Assembly (NCBI GenBank): GCA_003216175.1
Contig: QCJG01000001.1
Coordinates: 1 to 64,000 of the forward strand
Source of the DNA: Prochlorococcus sp. AG-409-A10
Lineage (GTDB): Bacteria; Cyanobacteriota; Cyanobacteriia; PCC-6307; Cyanobiaceae
Direction: 5' to 3'
Length of the DNA: 64,000 bases
Shown: in pieces, positions 20,801-31,592 of the stretch
Numbering within the stretch: the first letter of the stretch is position 1
Layout of the letters: every line of letters begins with the position of its first letter
Notes under the pieces: model-generated
Told to the model about the DNA's origin: nothing
The model's database searches: none
The model's input: the letters and a program-made list of their open reading frames with translations, nothing else
Translations under genes and position numbers: made by a program

Positions 20801-22437
20801 AAGGTGCAAAACCTGGAGAAGGAGGACAATTGCCTGGGCCAAAGGTTGATGAATATATAGCAAAACTTCGTAATAGCAAGCCAGGAGTATCCCTTATTTC
20901 TCCTCCTCCTCATCATGATATCTATTCCATAGAGGATCTTGCCCAACTTATTCATGACCTACATCAAATCAATCCAACAGCAAAAGTCAGTGTGAAATTA
21001 GTTGCTGAGATAGGAATTGGCACAATTGCAGGAGGAGTAGCAAAAGCCAATGCTGATGTCATCCAAATTTCCGGGCATGATGGTGGGACGGGTGCATCTC
21101 CACTTAGTTCAATTAAACATGCTGGTTTGCCATGGGAACTTGGATTAACGGAAGTTCATCGCTCTTTATTAGAAAATGGTCTTCGCAAAAGGGTTTTATT
21201 AAGAGCAGATGGAGGCCTAAAGACAGGCTGGGATGTGCTTATTGCAGCTTTACTTGGAGCAGAAGAATATGGCTTTGGAACAATCGCAATGATTGCCGAA
21301 GGTTGCATCATGGCGAGGATTTGCCATACAAATAAATGTCCAGTCGGCATAGCAACTCAACAGGAAGGCTTAAGAAAAAGATTCCCTGGATTACCAGAGC
21401 ATGTGGTTAACTTTTTTATCTTCGTTGCTGAGGAAGTCAGGCAATTGATGAGTCAAATTGGAATATCAAAAGTTGAGGATCTTATTGGAAGAACAGATCT
21501 ATTAATCCCAAGAAATCTAGACTTAACAAAAACAAAAGAAGTTGACCTATCTAGCCTGCTCAAACCATTAGAAAACTCAACAGACCGTTCATGGTTGAGC
21601 CACGAAATACAAGCTCATAGTAATGGAGAAGTACTTGAAAATGCCCTACTCAAAGATCAAGAAATTTCTAATGCAATTCAAACTCAGCGAAGCATCACTA
21701 AAGAAATTCCAATTGTTAATACCGATAGAAGTGTTTGCGCACGAATCTCTGGACAAATAGCTAAAAAATATGGAAATAAAGGTTTTAATGGGAATTTAAA
21801 TTTGATATTTAAAGGTTCAGCTGGACAAAGTTTTGGTGCATTTATTTTAAAAGGAATGAATATTTCTTTGATAGGAGAGGCTAATGATTATGTAGGGAAA
21901 GGCATTAACGGAGGTTCTATTACAATTGTTCCCAAAATTATTAATGACTCATCTAACACTCAGGTAATACTTGGCAACACATGTTTATATGGAGCAACTG
22001 GTGGAAAATTATTCGCATTAGGCATAGCAGGGGAACGTTTTGGTGTTCGAAATAGTGGGGCTCATGCTGTTATCGAAGGAGCAGGCGACCATTGTTGCGA
22101 ATATATGACTGGAGGAGTAGTTGTTGTGCTTGGAAAAACTGGAAGAAACATAGGAGCAGGAATGACTGGAGGCATAGCTTTTATTCTTGATCAAAACAAT
22201 GAACTTGACTTAAGAATGAATAAAGAAATTGTTGAGGTATATCAACTAACTGCAACTAACCAAGAAAAATTCTTAAATGACTTAATTATTGAATATCATC
22301 AGAAAACTAACAGTCCTTTGGCACAAAAGATTCTCTCAGACTGGTCTTCGTGGAAAAAATTATTTAAAGTAGTAGTCCCTCCAAGCGAAAAAAATAAATT
22401 AGCAATTGAAGAACCTCTGAAAAAAGCAAAAATATAG
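17848..22437 (+). CDS. gltB: Ferredoxin-dependent glutamate synthase (Fd-GOGAT)
   Basis: Large 1529-residue enzyme that makes two glutamates from glutamine and 2-oxoglutarate with electrons from ferredoxin, completing ammonium assimilation. The type II amidotransferase nucleophile is Cys28 (Asp-Ser-Cys-Gly-Val-Gly-Phe), which implies removal of a 27-residue propeptide. The synthase domain carries Gly-Gln-Leu-Pro-Gly-Pro-Lys-Val, and a C-x5-C-x4-C set (Cys-Ile-Met-Ala-Arg-Ile-Cys-His-Thr-Asn-Lys-Cys) binds the 3Fe-4S cluster. A glycine-rich C-terminal beta-helix follows. No NADPH subunit gene is nearby, which fits ferredoxin use. I found no GTA-N8-TAC NtcA site in the upstream 280 bp. The name glsF is also used. 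Confidence 0.96.
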   Translation: MHQRLSRSNWPYCDSTYPDAFSGEKDSCGVGFIASVEGKQNHWVLSQALRGLSCMEHRGGCGGDSDSGDGAGILCEIPWSYLKQVWETAKQCEPQLSGIGMIFMPKDLKKREIAKKICEQEAELLGLTSKGWRDVPVNDEVLGKLAKENEPFITQWIVNIKDKKINLEALLFRLRQRISNRAYIELKEDKLGLYICSLSNKTIVYKGMVRSEILAPFYNDLKDDRFEVSYAVYHRRFSTNTLPKWPLAQPMRLLGHNGEINTLLGNINWAKATETDISSVWKENSNDLKPIVNNLYSDSANLDLNLELLVRSGRPITDSLLTLIPEAFRDQPELINKPEITAFYEYTAGTQEPWDGPALIVFTDGRNIGATLDRNGLRPARYCITRNGYVVMGSETGVVELEEDLIQEKGRLGPGQMLAVDLENKRILRNWEVKEESANRYPYLDWLKANRINLNNQSWEINNKFDKQKLLQQQIAFGFSAEDFDYIINSMAASAKEPTYCMGDDIPLAILSNKSHILYDYFKQRFAQVTNPPIDPLREKLVTSLEMNLGVRQAPLRPKADSARLIHIKSPILNEKELTSIINSELSCKQISTLISINDDKINLEKGLKNLCQEAEDSVINGKEILILSDRDINRENSYIPPLLAVGAVHHHLLRKGLRLKTSIIIDTAQCWSTHHIACLIGFGASAICPWLTWETTRHWWQSPKTQKLITDGKLSNLSIEIAQENVKKAMEDGLRKILSKIGISVLASYHGAQIFEAIGIGADLIDLAFKGTTSRIAGLTLSELSIETISFHKKAFPELEQKKLDFNGFVQYRNSGEFHLNNPEMSKILHAAVKAGPGYDHFKTYQQLLESRPATTLRDLLTFKKAPQPLPLDQIESVESICQRFCTGGMSLGALSREAHEVLAIAMNRIGGKSNSGEGGEDPARFNVLEDVDENNQSKTLPNLKGLLNGDTACSAIKQIASGRFGVTPEYLTSGKQLEIKVAQGAKPGEGGQLPGPKVDEYIAKLRNSKPGVSLISPPPHHDIYSIEDLAQLIHDLHQINPTAKVSVKLVAEIGIGTIAGGVAKANADVIQISGHDGGTGASPLSSIKHAGLPWELGLTEVHRSLLENGLRKRVLLRADGGLKTGWDVLIAALLGAEEYGFGTIAMIAEGCIMARICHTNKCPVGIATQQEGLRKRFPGLPEHVVNFFIFVAEEVRQLMSQIGISKVEDLIGRTDLLIPRNLDLTKTKEVDLSSLLKPLENSTDRSWLSHEIQAHSNGEVLENALLKDQEISNAIQTQRSITKEIPIVNTDRSVCARISGQIAKKYGNKGFNGNLNLIFKGSAGQSFGAFILKGMNISLIGEANDYVGKGINGGSITIVPKIINDSSNTQVILGNTCLYGATGGKLFALGIAGERFGVRNSGAHAVIEGAGDHCCEYMTGGVVVVLGKTGRNIGAGMTGGIAFILDQNNELDLRMNKEIVEVYQLTATNQEKFLNDLIIEYHQKTNSPLAQKILSDWSSWKKLFKVVVPPSEKNKLAIEEPLKKAKI

Positions 22438-22447
22438 ACAAACAAGA

Positions 22448-22774
22448 ATGCCAATATTTATCAAGACAGAGAAATTTAAAGATAAAACCCTAGAATTATC
22501 TAATAGTGAAAGAAAAAAATTCTTATTAATGCATAAAGAATGGGTGCAAGATATTAGTAAATCCGGCCATTACATCCATAGCGGATATTTAATAAATGAA
22601 AAAAAACAGCCAGGTGGAGGGGGTTTATTAATTTTTGAAGCGAAGGATTATTTAAACGCAAAACAAATCATAGAAAATGATCCAATGATTAAACATGAAT
22701 TAGTTATTTGGGATCTTCAAGAGTGGAAGTCAATTGATGGAAGTCAACCAAAGTTTTCAAATCATCTTGGATGA
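22448..22774 (+). CDS. YCII-domain protein
   Basis: The 108-residue protein has the YciI-like ferredoxin fold pattern: a first strand, an Arg-x3-Phe-Leu-Leu-Met-His-Lys-Glu-Trp helix with a conserved His, then [10 protein letters not shown], and Asp-Pro-Met-Ile near the end. The reaction is unknown in most members. It starts 10 bp after gltB on the same strand, so it is probably cotranscribed. Its 3' end overlaps convergent lipA by 13 bp. Confidence 0.8.
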   Translation: MPIFIKTEKFKDKTLELSNSERKKFLLMHKEWVQDISKSGHYIHSGYLINEKKQPGGGGLLIFEAKDYLNAKQIIENDPMIKHELVIWDLQEWKSIDGSQPKFSNHLG

Positions 22775-23631
22775 GACATCATTAATTTTTTAACTTCTCC
22801 TGCGTGATAACTACTTCTAGTTAATGGGGAACTAATGACCTGCAAAAATCCTAATTTATTTTCTCCCTCAAAACGATAACTATCAAATTGAGAGGGAGAT
22901 ACAAATCTATTAACAGGTAAATGTTTTGGTCCTGGAGATAAATATTGGCCAATAGTTACTATATCAACTTTATTTAGATGCAAATCATAAAGAACACTCA
23001 AAATCTCTTCATCTGTTTCCCCTAATCCAGCCATTAATCCAGATTTTGTATATACTCTTGGCCAACCTTCACGAACTCTTTTTAATAACTCCAAAGACCT
23101 TTGATATTTTCCTTGAGGTCTAACTCTTGGATATAGCCTTGGAACTGTCTCGATATTGTGATTTAGTACATTTGGAGAGGCATCCAAAATAACTTTCAAA
23201 GCATCCCAATTTCCACAAAGATCAGGAATTAAAACTTCAATAGAGGTAAAAGGTGATCTGCTTTGAACAGCCTTAATACATTTCAAAAATTGACTAGCGC
23301 CACCATCTTCTAAGTCATCACGATTGACTGACGTTATAACGACATGAGTTAAGCCCATCCTTGAAACAGCCTCACCTAAACGATCAGGTTCTGATGGGTC
23401 TAAGAGCCTTTTCGAATTATCAAATGAGATATCGCAATAAGGGCATTTCCTAGTGCATGCTGGACCCATTATTAAAAAAGTAGCAGTACCTCCTGCAAAA
23501 CATTCTCCAATATTTGGACAACTTGCTTCCTGACAAACTGTATTGAGTTTTAAATCAACTAATAGATCAGCAACATTGCCAATCCTCTCTTGCTGTGGTG
23601 CCTTAACACGTAACCAGTGGGGTTTAAGCAA
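22762..23631 (-). CDS. lipA: Lipoyl synthase
   Basis: Radical SAM enzyme that inserts two sulfurs into octanoyl groups on 2-oxoacid dehydrogenase and glycine cleavage proteins. It shows both clusters: the auxiliary C-x4-C-x5-C ([12 protein letters not shown]) and the SAM C-x3-C-x2-C (Cys-Thr-Arg-Lys-Cys-Pro-Tyr-Cys). The length of 289 residues is usual. The start is TTG because an in-frame stop lies eight codons upstream with no ATG between. Confidence 0.95.
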   Translation of the reverse strand: MLKPHWLRVKAPQQERIGNVADLLVDLKLNTVCQEASCPNIGECFAGGTATFLIMGPACTRKCPYCDISFDNSKRLLDPSEPDRLGEAVSRMGLTHVVITSVNRDDLEDGGASQFLKCIKAVQSRSPFTSIEVLIPDLCGNWDALKVILDASPNVLNHNIETVPRLYPRVRPQGKYQRSLELLKRVREGWPRVYTKSGLMAGLGETDEEILSVLYDLHLNKVDIVTIGQYLSPGPKHLPVNRFVSPSQFDSYRFEGENKLGFLQVISSPLTRSSYHAGEVKKLMMSHPR

Positions 23632-23767
23632 AGCTCTTTTAATAACAAACTAACTTTAGAAAGAATTTCCAGATTGACTTGATTTTTTAACTTCTTCTAA
23701 ATTTGATAACTAAAAATAAGATTACAACTAAATATTCGATTTTCTGGTTCGTAGTAATCAAAAACAA

Positions 23768-25549
23768 TTAATTAGAAAAATAGCCTCTCGGAGTTAAAAA
23801 TTTATTGTTTTTAATAACACTTTGACTATTACCAATGACCAAAATAGTAAGCATATCGACCTGATCAAATGGCAAGGTTTCGAGTGTATAAATTTCAATA
23901 CTTTCTTCTGGCCTCCCAAGCTCTCTAGCTATAGCAACAGGTGTGGAAGGTTTGCGAAATTCGATTAGCAAATCAACTGTATTTTTTAACTGCCAATCAC
24001 GTTTTTTTGATTTTGGATTAAAGATTGCAATAACAAAGTCACCTATCGCTGCACTTTTAATTCTCCTCTCAATTTGATCCCACGGAGTCAAAAGATCACT
24101 TAAGGAAATAGAACAAAAATCATGCATTAAAGGAGCTCCTAGTTTTGCTGCAGCCATCTGAAAGGAGCTAATCCCTGGATGCACTTGAAATAAAGGCCTT
24201 GAATAAATCTTTTCATGTAGCCAAAGTTCAAGAGCCAACCCTGCCATTCCATAAATTCCACTATCGCCAGATGAAATAAGCGCAACTCTTACTCCCTCTT
24301 TTGCAAGATCAAGAGCGTATTTACATCGATCTTTTTCAAAAGTTAATTCAGAATCAATACGAACCTGATCAGGACGGCGAATTGAATCCAAATAATTTAA
24401 GTAAGGGGTATAACCAATCCAAGCAGAGCATCTAGTTAAAGCTCGACGTGAGTCAGAGGTAAGCATTTCCAAGTCTCCAGGTCCACTGCCAATTAAATGC
24501 AATTCTCCTTTATGAGGTGCAAAGGGAATTGATAACTCGACCAATGCAATTGTTACGGCACCACACTCATCCTCGTTGGAATAATAGATTTTTTTTTCTT
24601 GTATTAATCTTCCAGACTGACCTCCTAACAAAATTGCCGCAGCTTCAGCGACTGAGGCAGTTCCCATTTCATTCAAAACTACATTTGAAGGAGTTGGCAC
24701 ATTAACTTGTGAAAGTTCAGGGGCACTAAAAAAATAAATTGGCCATTTATTTTTTTTTGACAAATTCAATAATCCTATTTCATCATTTTTTTTATCAATC
24801 GTTGCTAAGCCACAGATTGAAAGAAGTGATAAGCCATTTTCATTCAAAGACTTATCAATTGCTCTTTGAATGACCATTTCATCTGTATTTCTCTCACAGC
24901 CAATTCCAATGATTAATGACGGTGGATGCCATGAACATATATTGGGATTTTCTTGACCTATATATAAGTTGATATTTTCAACAGAGATTGGATCGTTTTT
25001 CTCTAAAAAAGAAAAATTGGAACAACCTTTTAATTTTTGCCACAATTTTGAACCTTTTGATTGAAAAACTATATTTTTTTGCTCCTTAGACTGTCTAATC
25101 ATTAATTTTCGCCAATCTAAATCTGAACCACCTCTCTCCCAACCCCATCCTTTACCAAAACAATCCAAAGGAATTCTTCTTTCAGTAAATGAATCTGAGG
25201 TGCAAATTACTTCTGCCTCTAAAGCAGCTGCCAACTCATTAGCAAATGCGTCTCCTCCTTGTTTATGGCCTCCTAAAAGAGTAATAACATTTTTAGCTTT
25301 TGAATCCATTACCAGTATTGCTGGATCATTATGTTTCGATCTAACAAAAGGAGATATGAGCCTTACTACAGCTCCGATTGAACCTAAAAAAATTAATTTA
25401 TTATTTTTCTTCCAATGATCTTTTAAAAAATCAATTGGTGAGGATTCAACTAAACCTTCAATTTTTTTTTCTAAAGAAAGAGTTGAACCATTAGATATAA
25501 AGATTTGATCTACATGATTGCTTGCTTGCAATCTCTCAAGCAAAGGCAA
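23768..25549 (-). CDS. Fused CbiG (cobalt-precorrin 5A hydrolase) and CobJ (precorrin-3B C17-methyltransferase)
   Basis: Cobalamin (pseudocobalamin) corrin-ring enzyme. Residues 1-350 follow CbiG, with Gly-Ser-Ile-Gly-Ala-Val-Val-Arg-Leu and Leu-Leu-Gly-Gly-His-Lys-Gly. From about residue 353 a CobJ methyltransferase begins with Leu-Ile-Gly-Ser-Gly-Pro-Gly-Asp and later Ser-Ser-Gly-Asp-Ser-Gly-Ile-Tyr-Gly. Fusion of the two is common in picocyanobacteria. The coordinates start at the first TTG, but the frame stays open to 25639 and the residues just upstream (Arg-Ile-Ala-Phe-Gly-Phe-Ser-Leu-Ser-Ala-Leu) look like the true first strand of CbiG, with only ATT, ATA or CTG available as start. The real gene is therefore probably longer. 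Confidence 0.88.
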   Translation of the reverse strand: MPLLERLQASNHVDQIFISNGSTLSLEKKIEGLVESSPIDFLKDHWKKNNKLIFLGSIGAVVRLISPFVRSKHNDPAILVMDSKAKNVITLLGGHKQGGDAFANELAAALEAEVICTSDSFTERRIPLDCFGKGWGWERGGSDLDWRKLMIRQSKEQKNIVFQSKGSKLWQKLKGCSNFSFLEKNDPISVENINLYIGQENPNICSWHPPSLIIGIGCERNTDEMVIQRAIDKSLNENGLSLLSICGLATIDKKNDEIGLLNLSKKNKWPIYFFSAPELSQVNVPTPSNVVLNEMGTASVAEAAAILLGGQSGRLIQEKKIYYSNEDECGAVTIALVELSIPFAPHKGELHLIGSGPGDLEMLTSDSRRALTRCSAWIGYTPYLNYLDSIRRPDQVRIDSELTFEKDRCKYALDLAKEGVRVALISSGDSGIYGMAGLALELWLHEKIYSRPLFQVHPGISSFQMAAAKLGAPLMHDFCSISLSDLLTPWDQIERRIKSAAIGDFVIAIFNPKSKKRDWQLKNTVDLLIEFRKPSTPVAIARELGRPEESIEIYTLETLPFDQVDMLTILVIGNSQSVIKNNKFLTPRGYFSN

Positions 25550-25774
25550 AGCGCTTAAAGAAAATCCAAATGCAATCCTTTTTGGAGTTTTTATTAATGT
25601 TTTTTCCAGAACGAGAAATAAAATAAATTTTTTATTTGTCTACACAAGCTAGCCTCTAAAAGAAAGCTTTAGTAAAAATCAAACATCAAAAACCGTGAAA
25701 TAGTCTTTAAATAAATTTCTTGAAATCAATAAAAAACTCTTATCAAGAAATCCTATAGTATTTCTACCTATCAA

Positions 25775-25966
25775 TTATTGTCTAATTAAACTTTTCAAAG
25801 TCAAGAAAGCATTGTATAACTTGTGTTTGCACGAATTAATATTCACAAGAAGTAAAGCCTCTAGACCTAAATAAATTTTTTCCCTTCGTTCCACTAAAGG
25901 CAAAGATTTACTAATTAAGAAAAACCATTGATTCAATGGCCTGTTAGGAATAAAAGTGTAGAACAT
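25775..25966 (-). CDS. Small hypothetical protein, 63 aa
   Basis: An ATG frame in the gap between the cobalamin gene and psaA. The product has a plausible amphipathic pattern (Leu-Val-Glu-Arg-Arg-Glu, then Leu-Gly-Leu-Glu-Ala-Leu-Leu-Leu-Val-Asn) and a basic end, which reads more like a protein than noise in AT-rich DNA. No family is recognised. It is divergent from psaA. The stretches on either side (25640-25774 and 25967-26185) show no other gene. Confidence 0.35.
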   Translation of the reverse strand: MFYTFIPNRPLNQWFFLISKSLPLVERREKIYLGLEALLLVNINSCKHKLYNAFLTLKSLIRQ

Positions 25967-26185
25967 TTGTTACATGCTTCCGTAGTAACTGACTGTCTAC
26001 TTTATGCTTATGTCATAACCCTTATATAGGTTTTCAAGTAACTTCAAAGGTAGGTCTTGAATTCCTAAAATCTTTCACAAAGTAATCCCACTGCATAAGT
26101 AGAATTACTTACTAAAGATTTAACCCTGATCTTTACAAGATTAGGCCCCAAAAAACCTCGATCACATTCCTGAAGGAATCACTCG
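25967..26185 (+). promoter_or_regulatory. psaA upstream region and ribosome binding site
   Basis: The 219 bp before psaA contain no frame worth calling. A gaaggaat Shine-Dalgarno-like stretch about 10 bp before the ATG supports the psaA start. Light-responsive HLR1 elements are known upstream of psa genes in other cyanobacteria, but I could not identify a convincing tandem pair here. Confidence 0.4.
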
Positions 26186-28492
26186 ATGACCATTAGCCCA
26201 CCAGAAAGAGAACAAAAAAAAGAACCAGTTCTCGATAAACCTATCGAAACTGATGCAATCCCTGTAGATTTTTCCAAGCTTGATAAGCCTGGTTTTTGGT
26301 CCAAGACCCTTGCAAAGGGTCCAAAGACCACAACTTGGATATGGAATCTTCATGCTGATGCGCATGATTTTGATACCCATGTTGGAGATCTACAAGAAAC
26401 CAGTAGAAAAATCTTTTCTGCTCACTTTGGACATTTAGCAGTCATCTTCATTTGGATGAGCGCTGCCTTCTTTCACGGGGCACGCTTTTCGAATTATTCT
26501 GGCTGGCTAGCTGATCCTACCCATGTCAAACCTGGCGCTCAAGTTGTTTGGCCAATAGTTGGCCAAGAAATGCTTAACGCTGATTTAGGTGCAAACTATC
26601 ACGGCATTCAGATCACATCAGGAATTTTCCAGATGTGGAGAGGCTGGGGAATTACAAATGAGACTGAGTTAATGGCTCTTGCTATTGGCGCTCTTCTCAT
26701 GGCAGCAATAATGCTTCATGGTGGTATTTATCACTATCACAAAGCAGCTCCTAAACTTGACTGGTTCAGAAATCTTGAATCGATGCTCAACCATCATCAA
26801 GCTGGACTAATTGGTTTAGGTTCCATTGCATGGGCAGGGCACTGTATTCATATTGGTGCTCCTACTGCAGCATTAATGGATGCAATAGATGCAGGCAAAC
26901 CACTTGTAATTGATGGAGTATCAATTGCAAGCATTGCAGATATGCCTCTTCCTCATGAATTTTGCAATCCACAAATAGCTAGTCAGATCTTCCCAGGTCT
27001 TGCAGGAAGAACTGTTGAAAACTTCTTCAGTGGAAATTGGTGGGCATTTACAGATTTCCTTACCTTTAAAGGAGGATTAAACCCTGTTACTGGAAGTCTA
27101 TGGATGACAGACATATCTCACCATCATTTGGCTTTTGGGGTGCTAGCTGTATTTGGAGGACATATATATAGAACTATGTTTGGTATTGGTCATAGCCTTA
27201 AAGAAATAGTTGATAACCATGCAGGAGACCCAATACTTTTCCCTGCTCCAAATGGACATAAAGGAATTTACGAATTCCTTGCAGATAGTTGGCATGCACA
27301 ATTAGCAATCAACCTGGCAATGGTTGGTTCTTTGAGCATTATCATTTCGCATCACATGTATGCGATGCCTCCTTATCCATACTTATCTGTTGATTATCCA
27401 ACAGTACTAGGTTTATTTACTCATCATATGTGGATTGGAGGTTTGTTTATTGTTGGTGCGGCAGCACATGCTGGCATTGCAATGATTAGAGACTATGACC
27501 CAGCAATGCATATAGATAATGTCCTAGATAGAATTTTGAAAGCAAGAGATGCATTAATTAGTCATCTTAATTGGGCTTGCATGTTCTTAGGTTTCCATAG
27601 TTTTGGTCTTTATATCCATAACGATGTAATGCGAGCCTTAGGAAGACCTGCAGACATGTTCAGTGATAAAGGAATCCAACTTCAACCTGTTTTTGCTCAA
27701 TGGATTCAAAATATCCATCATTCCGCAGCAGGACAAACCACTCTTAATGGTTTCAATGTAAATCTTCAACCTGGTTTAGTAAGTGAAGTTTTCAATGGTT
27801 CTGTAAGTCAAGTTGGCGGAAAAATTGGAATTGCTCCTATACCTCTAGGAACTGCTGATTTCATGATTCACCATATCCATGCTTTTACTATCCATGTAAC
27901 CCTTCTTATTCTTCTCAAGGGAGTTTTATTTGCAAGGAGCTCCAGACTAATTCCTGATAAAGCGAATCTTGGATTTAGGTTCCCATGTGATGGACCAGGA
28001 AGAGGAGGTACATGCCAAGTTTCATCTTGGGATCATGTTTTCCTTGGATTGTTCTGGATGTATAACGGCTTATCAGTAGTTATCTTCCACTTCTCATGGA
28101 AAATGCAAAGTGATGTATGGGGACTTACCGGAGGCAACTTTGCTCAAAGCTCCATAACCATTAATGGATGGCTTAGAGATTTCCTCTGGGCGCAGTCATC
28201 GCAGGTCCTTACAAGTTATGGTCAACCCATAAGTATGTATGGTTTGATGTTCTTAGGAGCTCATTTCGTTTGGGCATTTAGTCTTATGTTCCTATTCAGT
28301 GGCCGTGGTTACTGGCAAGAATTATTTGAGTCAATTATTTGGGCTCACAATAAACTTAAGTTGGCACCAACTATTCAACCAAGAGCTCTATCTATCACTC
28401 AAGGTCGTGCAGTAGGCGCAGCTCATTTCCTTCTAGGAGGAATTGCTACAACTTGGGCCTTCTTCCATGCTCGCTTAATCGGTCTCGGCTGA
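26186..28492 (+). CDS. psaA: Photosystem I P700 apoprotein A1
   Basis: Core subunit of photosystem I, 768 residues with eleven membrane helices. Together with PsaB it binds P700, the primary electron chain and most antenna chlorophylls. The [12 protein letters not shown] loop gives the two cysteines for the shared 4Fe-4S cluster FX. Many His ligands appear in paired form (His-His-His-Leu-Ala, Asn-His-His-Gln). psaB follows after 21 bp, so the two form one operon. Confidence 0.98.
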   Translation: MTISPPEREQKKEPVLDKPIETDAIPVDFSKLDKPGFWSKTLAKGPKTTTWIWNLHADAHDFDTHVGDLQETSRKIFSAHFGHLAVIFIWMSAAFFHGARFSNYSGWLADPTHVKPGAQVVWPIVGQEMLNADLGANYHGIQITSGIFQMWRGWGITNETELMALAIGALLMAAIMLHGGIYHYHKAAPKLDWFRNLESMLNHHQAGLIGLGSIAWAGHCIHIGAPTAALMDAIDAGKPLVIDGVSIASIADMPLPHEFCNPQIASQIFPGLAGRTVENFFSGNWWAFTDFLTFKGGLNPVTGSLWMTDISHHHLAFGVLAVFGGHIYRTMFGIGHSLKEIVDNHAGDPILFPAPNGHKGIYEFLADSWHAQLAINLAMVGSLSIIISHHMYAMPPYPYLSVDYPTVLGLFTHHMWIGGLFIVGAAAHAGIAMIRDYDPAMHIDNVLDRILKARDALISHLNWACMFLGFHSFGLYIHNDVMRALGRPADMFSDKGIQLQPVFAQWIQNIHHSAAGQTTLNGFNVNLQPGLVSEVFNGSVSQVGGKIGIAPIPLGTADFMIHHIHAFTIHVTLLILLKGVLFARSSRLIPDKANLGFRFPCDGPGRGGTCQVSSWDHVFLGLFWMYNGLSVVIFHFSWKMQSDVWGLTGGNFAQSSITINGWLRDFLWAQSSQVLTSYGQPISMYGLMFLGAHFVWAFSLMFLFSGRGYWQELFESIIWAHNKLKLAPTIQPRALSITQGRAVGAAHFLLGGIATTWAFFHARLIGLG

Positions 28493-28513
28493 CCCTCTCT
28501 GATCTTTTATAAA

Positions 28514-30742
28514 ATGGCAACTAAATTTCCATCTTTTAGTCAGGGTCTTGCTCAAGACCCTACAACCAGAAGAATCTGGTACGGCATAGCTACCGCTCAT
28601 GACTTCGAAAGTCATGACGGTATGACAGAGGAACAGTTATATCAAAAACTCTTCTCTACTCATTTTGGTCACTTAGCCATCATTGGTCTTTGGGTGGCAG
28701 GAAACCTTTTTCACATTGCTTGGCAAGGAAACTTTGAGCAATGGGTTCTAGATCCTACTCATACTCGTCCAATTGCTCATGCAATTTGGGATCCCCATTT
28801 TGGACAAGGTCTTACTGATGCGCTGACTCAGGCAGGAGCAACTTCTCCGGTCAATATTGCTTACTCAGGCTTATACCACTGGTGGTACACAATTGGCATG
28901 AGAACTAATGAGCAGCTTTTCCAGGGTGCAATCTTTATTAACATCCTTGTCTGCTGGTTATTGTTTGCTGGATGGCTTCATCTTCAGCCTAAATACCGAC
29001 CTTCATTAGCATGGTTTAAAAATGCAGAATCTCAGTTAAACCATCACTTAGCTGTTCTTTTTGGATTCAGCAGTATTGCTTGGACTGGTCACTTAATTCA
29101 CGTAGCTATTCCTGAATCAAGAGGAATACATGTTGGCTGGGATAACTGGTTAACTGTTATGCCTCATCCAGAAGGTCTAACTCCATTTTTCTCAGGGAAC
29201 TGGGGAGCTTATGCTCAAAACCCTGATTCACTTGATGCGGTTTTTGGAACTACTCAAGGAGCTGGTACAGCTATATTTACATTCTTAGGTGGACTTCACC
29301 CTCAAAGTGAATCACTTTGGCTAACAGATATTGCTCACCATCATTTAGCTATAGGAGTTGTATTTATAATTGCAGGCCATATGTATAGGACTAACTTTGG
29401 TATTGGCCATAGCCTTAAAGAAATTGTTGAATCTCATAATACAAGTCATCCAAAAGATCCACATAAGGGTTATTTCGGTATCAAGCACAATGGACTATTC
29501 GAGACAGTTAACAATTCACTCCATTTTCAACTTGGACTTGCATTAGCTTCTTTAGGTGTAGCTTGTAGTTTGGTCGCCCAGCATATGGGTGCACTTCCAT
29601 CATATGCATTTATCGCAAGGGATTACACAACTCAGTCAGCTCTATATACCCATCATCAATACATAGCAATGTTCTTGATGGTTGGTGCGTTCTCTCACGG
29701 AGCAATTTTCTTTGTCAGAGATTATGATCCAGAACTGAATAAAGATAATGTATTAGCAAGAATCCTTAGTACAAAAGAAGCTTTAATTAGCCACTTAAGC
29801 TGGGTAACAATGCTTCTAGGCTTCCATACTCTTGGGATTTATGTTCACAATGATGTAGTTGTAGCCTTTGGCACGCCTGAAAAGCAAATTCTTATTGAAC
29901 CAGTATTTGCACAGTTCGCGCAGGCTGCTAGTGGAAAAATGATGTATGGATTTAATGCTTTGCTAGCGAATGCATCAAGTTCTGCATCTATAGCTGCGAA
30001 TTCCATGCCAGGTAATCACTACTGGATGGATATGATCAATAGACCAGATGCACTAACCAATTTCTTACCTATTGGACCTGCAGATTTCTTGGTTCATCAT
30101 GCTATTGCACTAGGACTACATACAACTGCTTTGATTCTTATAAAGGGTGCTCTTGATGCTAGAGGAACAAAACTAATTCCAGATAAAAAGGATTTAGGTT
30201 TTGCTTTCCCTTGTGATGGACCAGGCCGTGGTGGTACTTGTGATAGTTCTTCTTGGGACGCTACTTATTTAGCAATGTTCTGGGCCTTAAATACTATTGC
30301 TTGGATTACCTTTTATTGGCATTGGAAACATCTAGCAATTTGGATGGGTAATACTGCTCAATTCAATGAATCTGGTACCTATTTAATGGGTTGGTTTAGA
30401 GATTATCTGTGGCTAAATAGTTCTCAGCTAATTAATGGATATAACCCATTTGGTGTAAATGCTTTATCTCCATGGGCTTGGATGTTCTTATTTGGTCATC
30501 TCATTTGGGCGACTGGATTTATGTTCCTAATCTCTTGGAGAGGTTATTGGCAAGAACTAATAGAAACTCTTGTTTGGGCTCATCAAAGAACTCCAATAGC
30601 TAATTTAGTTGGTTGGAGAGATAAGCCTGTTGCATTATCAATTGTCCAAGCAAGATTAGTTGGTTTAACCCATTTCACAGTAGGAAACTTTGTAACCTTT
30701 GGAGCCTTTGTTATCGCATCTACTTCAGGTAAGTTCGGATAA
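28514..30742 (+). CDS. psaB: Photosystem I P700 apoprotein A2
   Basis: Partner of PsaA in the reaction-centre heterodimer, 742 residues. It carries its own [12 protein letters not shown] loop for FX and the same helix plan and His-rich chlorophyll ligands (Asn-His-His-Leu-Ala). The start at ATG-Ala-Thr-Lys-Phe-Pro is canonical. An intrinsic terminator lies 24 bp after the stop, closing the psaAB operon. Confidence 0.98.
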   Translation: MATKFPSFSQGLAQDPTTRRIWYGIATAHDFESHDGMTEEQLYQKLFSTHFGHLAIIGLWVAGNLFHIAWQGNFEQWVLDPTHTRPIAHAIWDPHFGQGLTDALTQAGATSPVNIAYSGLYHWWYTIGMRTNEQLFQGAIFINILVCWLLFAGWLHLQPKYRPSLAWFKNAESQLNHHLAVLFGFSSIAWTGHLIHVAIPESRGIHVGWDNWLTVMPHPEGLTPFFSGNWGAYAQNPDSLDAVFGTTQGAGTAIFTFLGGLHPQSESLWLTDIAHHHLAIGVVFIIAGHMYRTNFGIGHSLKEIVESHNTSHPKDPHKGYFGIKHNGLFETVNNSLHFQLGLALASLGVACSLVAQHMGALPSYAFIARDYTTQSALYTHHQYIAMFLMVGAFSHGAIFFVRDYDPELNKDNVLARILSTKEALISHLSWVTMLLGFHTLGIYVHNDVVVAFGTPEKQILIEPVFAQFAQAASGKMMYGFNALLANASSSASIAANSMPGNHYWMDMINRPDALTNFLPIGPADFLVHHAIALGLHTTALILIKGALDARGTKLIPDKKDLGFAFPCDGPGRGGTCDSSSWDATYLAMFWALNTIAWITFYWHWKHLAIWMGNTAQFNESGTYLMGWFRDYLWLNSSQLINGYNPFGVNALSPWAWMFLFGHLIWATGFMFLISWRGYWQELIETLVWAHQRTPIANLVGWRDKPVALSIVQARLVGLTHFTVGNFVTFGAFVIASTSGKFG

Positions 30743-30765
30743 ATCCCTAACAAAAGCGTCCAATC

Positions 30766-30801
30766 AAAGAACACTGTCTTCATAAGCAGTGTTCTTTTTT
30801 T
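30766..30801 (+). terminator. psaAB intrinsic terminator
   Basis: aaagaacactg at 30766-30776 pairs with cagtgttcttt at 30787-30797 across a 10-nt loop, with a T run to 30801. It follows the psaB stop by 24 bp. The next 165 bp, to the psaL terminator, hold nothing I can identify. Confidence 0.8.
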
Positions 30802-30970
30802 ATGGGAAATAATACTTATATTTATCAGATTATCTATTGATATTCATAAGCAAATTAGATCCATTTAAGATCAATAAATTAGGTCTAGAACAATATAAAA
30901 ACCAAATAAATTAATCTCAGTTAAAACTTTTGAAAAAATATCAGCCAATTAAAGTAAATAATATTTAGAG

Positions 30971-31006
30971 AATTAAAAAGCCCCTTAATGAAGGGGCTTT
31001 TTAATT
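30971..31006. terminator. psaI-psaL intrinsic terminator
   Basis: A perfect 16-bp inverted repeat (30971-30986 with 30991-31006) around the loop aatg has the GC core gcccctt/aaggggc flanked by A/T tracts on both sides. It lies 22 bp past the psaL stop on the leftward strand and could also stop readthrough from psaAB, so it is probably bidirectional. Confidence 0.8.
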
Positions 31007-31027
31007 AAAATTCTTCTAAAAAAGATT

Positions 31028-31555
31028 TTAAGCTCCAAGTAAATGATATTCCTTAATCAAAGGGAGAACAGTATCTAGATGCAAAGTACCAATTAGCAAC
31101 CAAGCAAAAACAACACCTCCTGTGCCTCCTAACCAAAAACCATTTGTAAAATCACTCCATCCTGCTCTAGTGAATAAATCAGAAGGAGGATTAGCTACTG
31201 TTGCATCAGGCGGTTGAACATTAGGAGACTTACCAGCAGCGTTGTAAAGAATAAAAAGAGCAGTCAATATTTGAATAGCTCCCACACCGCCAAGCAAACC
31301 TGCCGTTAAGGCAAAATCCGTATTCCTAAGAGGCCCTGTCATAGAAAAAGGACCAAAAAGTAAATAACCAAAAATTGCGCCTGTTTCTAGACCTCTGAAG
31401 TTCGGAGATAGGCCCTCTCTATAGACAGGAAGATTATTTATAACCATCTTTGTAAACCAACCACTATTAACTGGGGTTTGAAGATTACCAACAGTCGGGT
31501 CTGAGACTGTTTTCACAGCCCACTTTTGCATAAGTGTTTCTTGAGATTTAGTCAT
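31028..31555 (-). CDS. psaL: Photosystem I subunit XI
   Basis: The 175-residue product has the PsaL pattern: a polar N-terminus with Thr-Pro-Val-Asn-Ser, Leu-Pro-x-Tyr-Arg-Glu-Gly-Leu-Ser-Pro, Arg-Gly-Leu-Glu-x-Gly, and three membrane segments. PsaL forms the trimer interface of photosystem I. The C-terminal Trp-Ser-Asp-Phe-Thr-Asn-Gly-Phe-Trp-x-Gly-Gly-Thr-Gly is also typical. It follows psaI by 37 bp and is the last gene of that small operon. Confidence 0.95.
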   Translation of the reverse strand: MTKSQETLMQKWAVKTVSDPTVGNLQTPVNSGWFTKMVINNLPVYREGLSPNFRGLETGAIFGYLLFGPFSMTGPLRNTDFALTAGLLGGVGAIQILTALFILYNAAGKSPNVQPPDATVANPPSDLFTRAGWSDFTNGFWLGGTGGVVFAWLLIGTLHLDTVLPLIKEYHLLGA

Positions 31556-31592
31556 GAGCTAAAAGAATTGGTAGAAAATTAAATTTTTGAAA

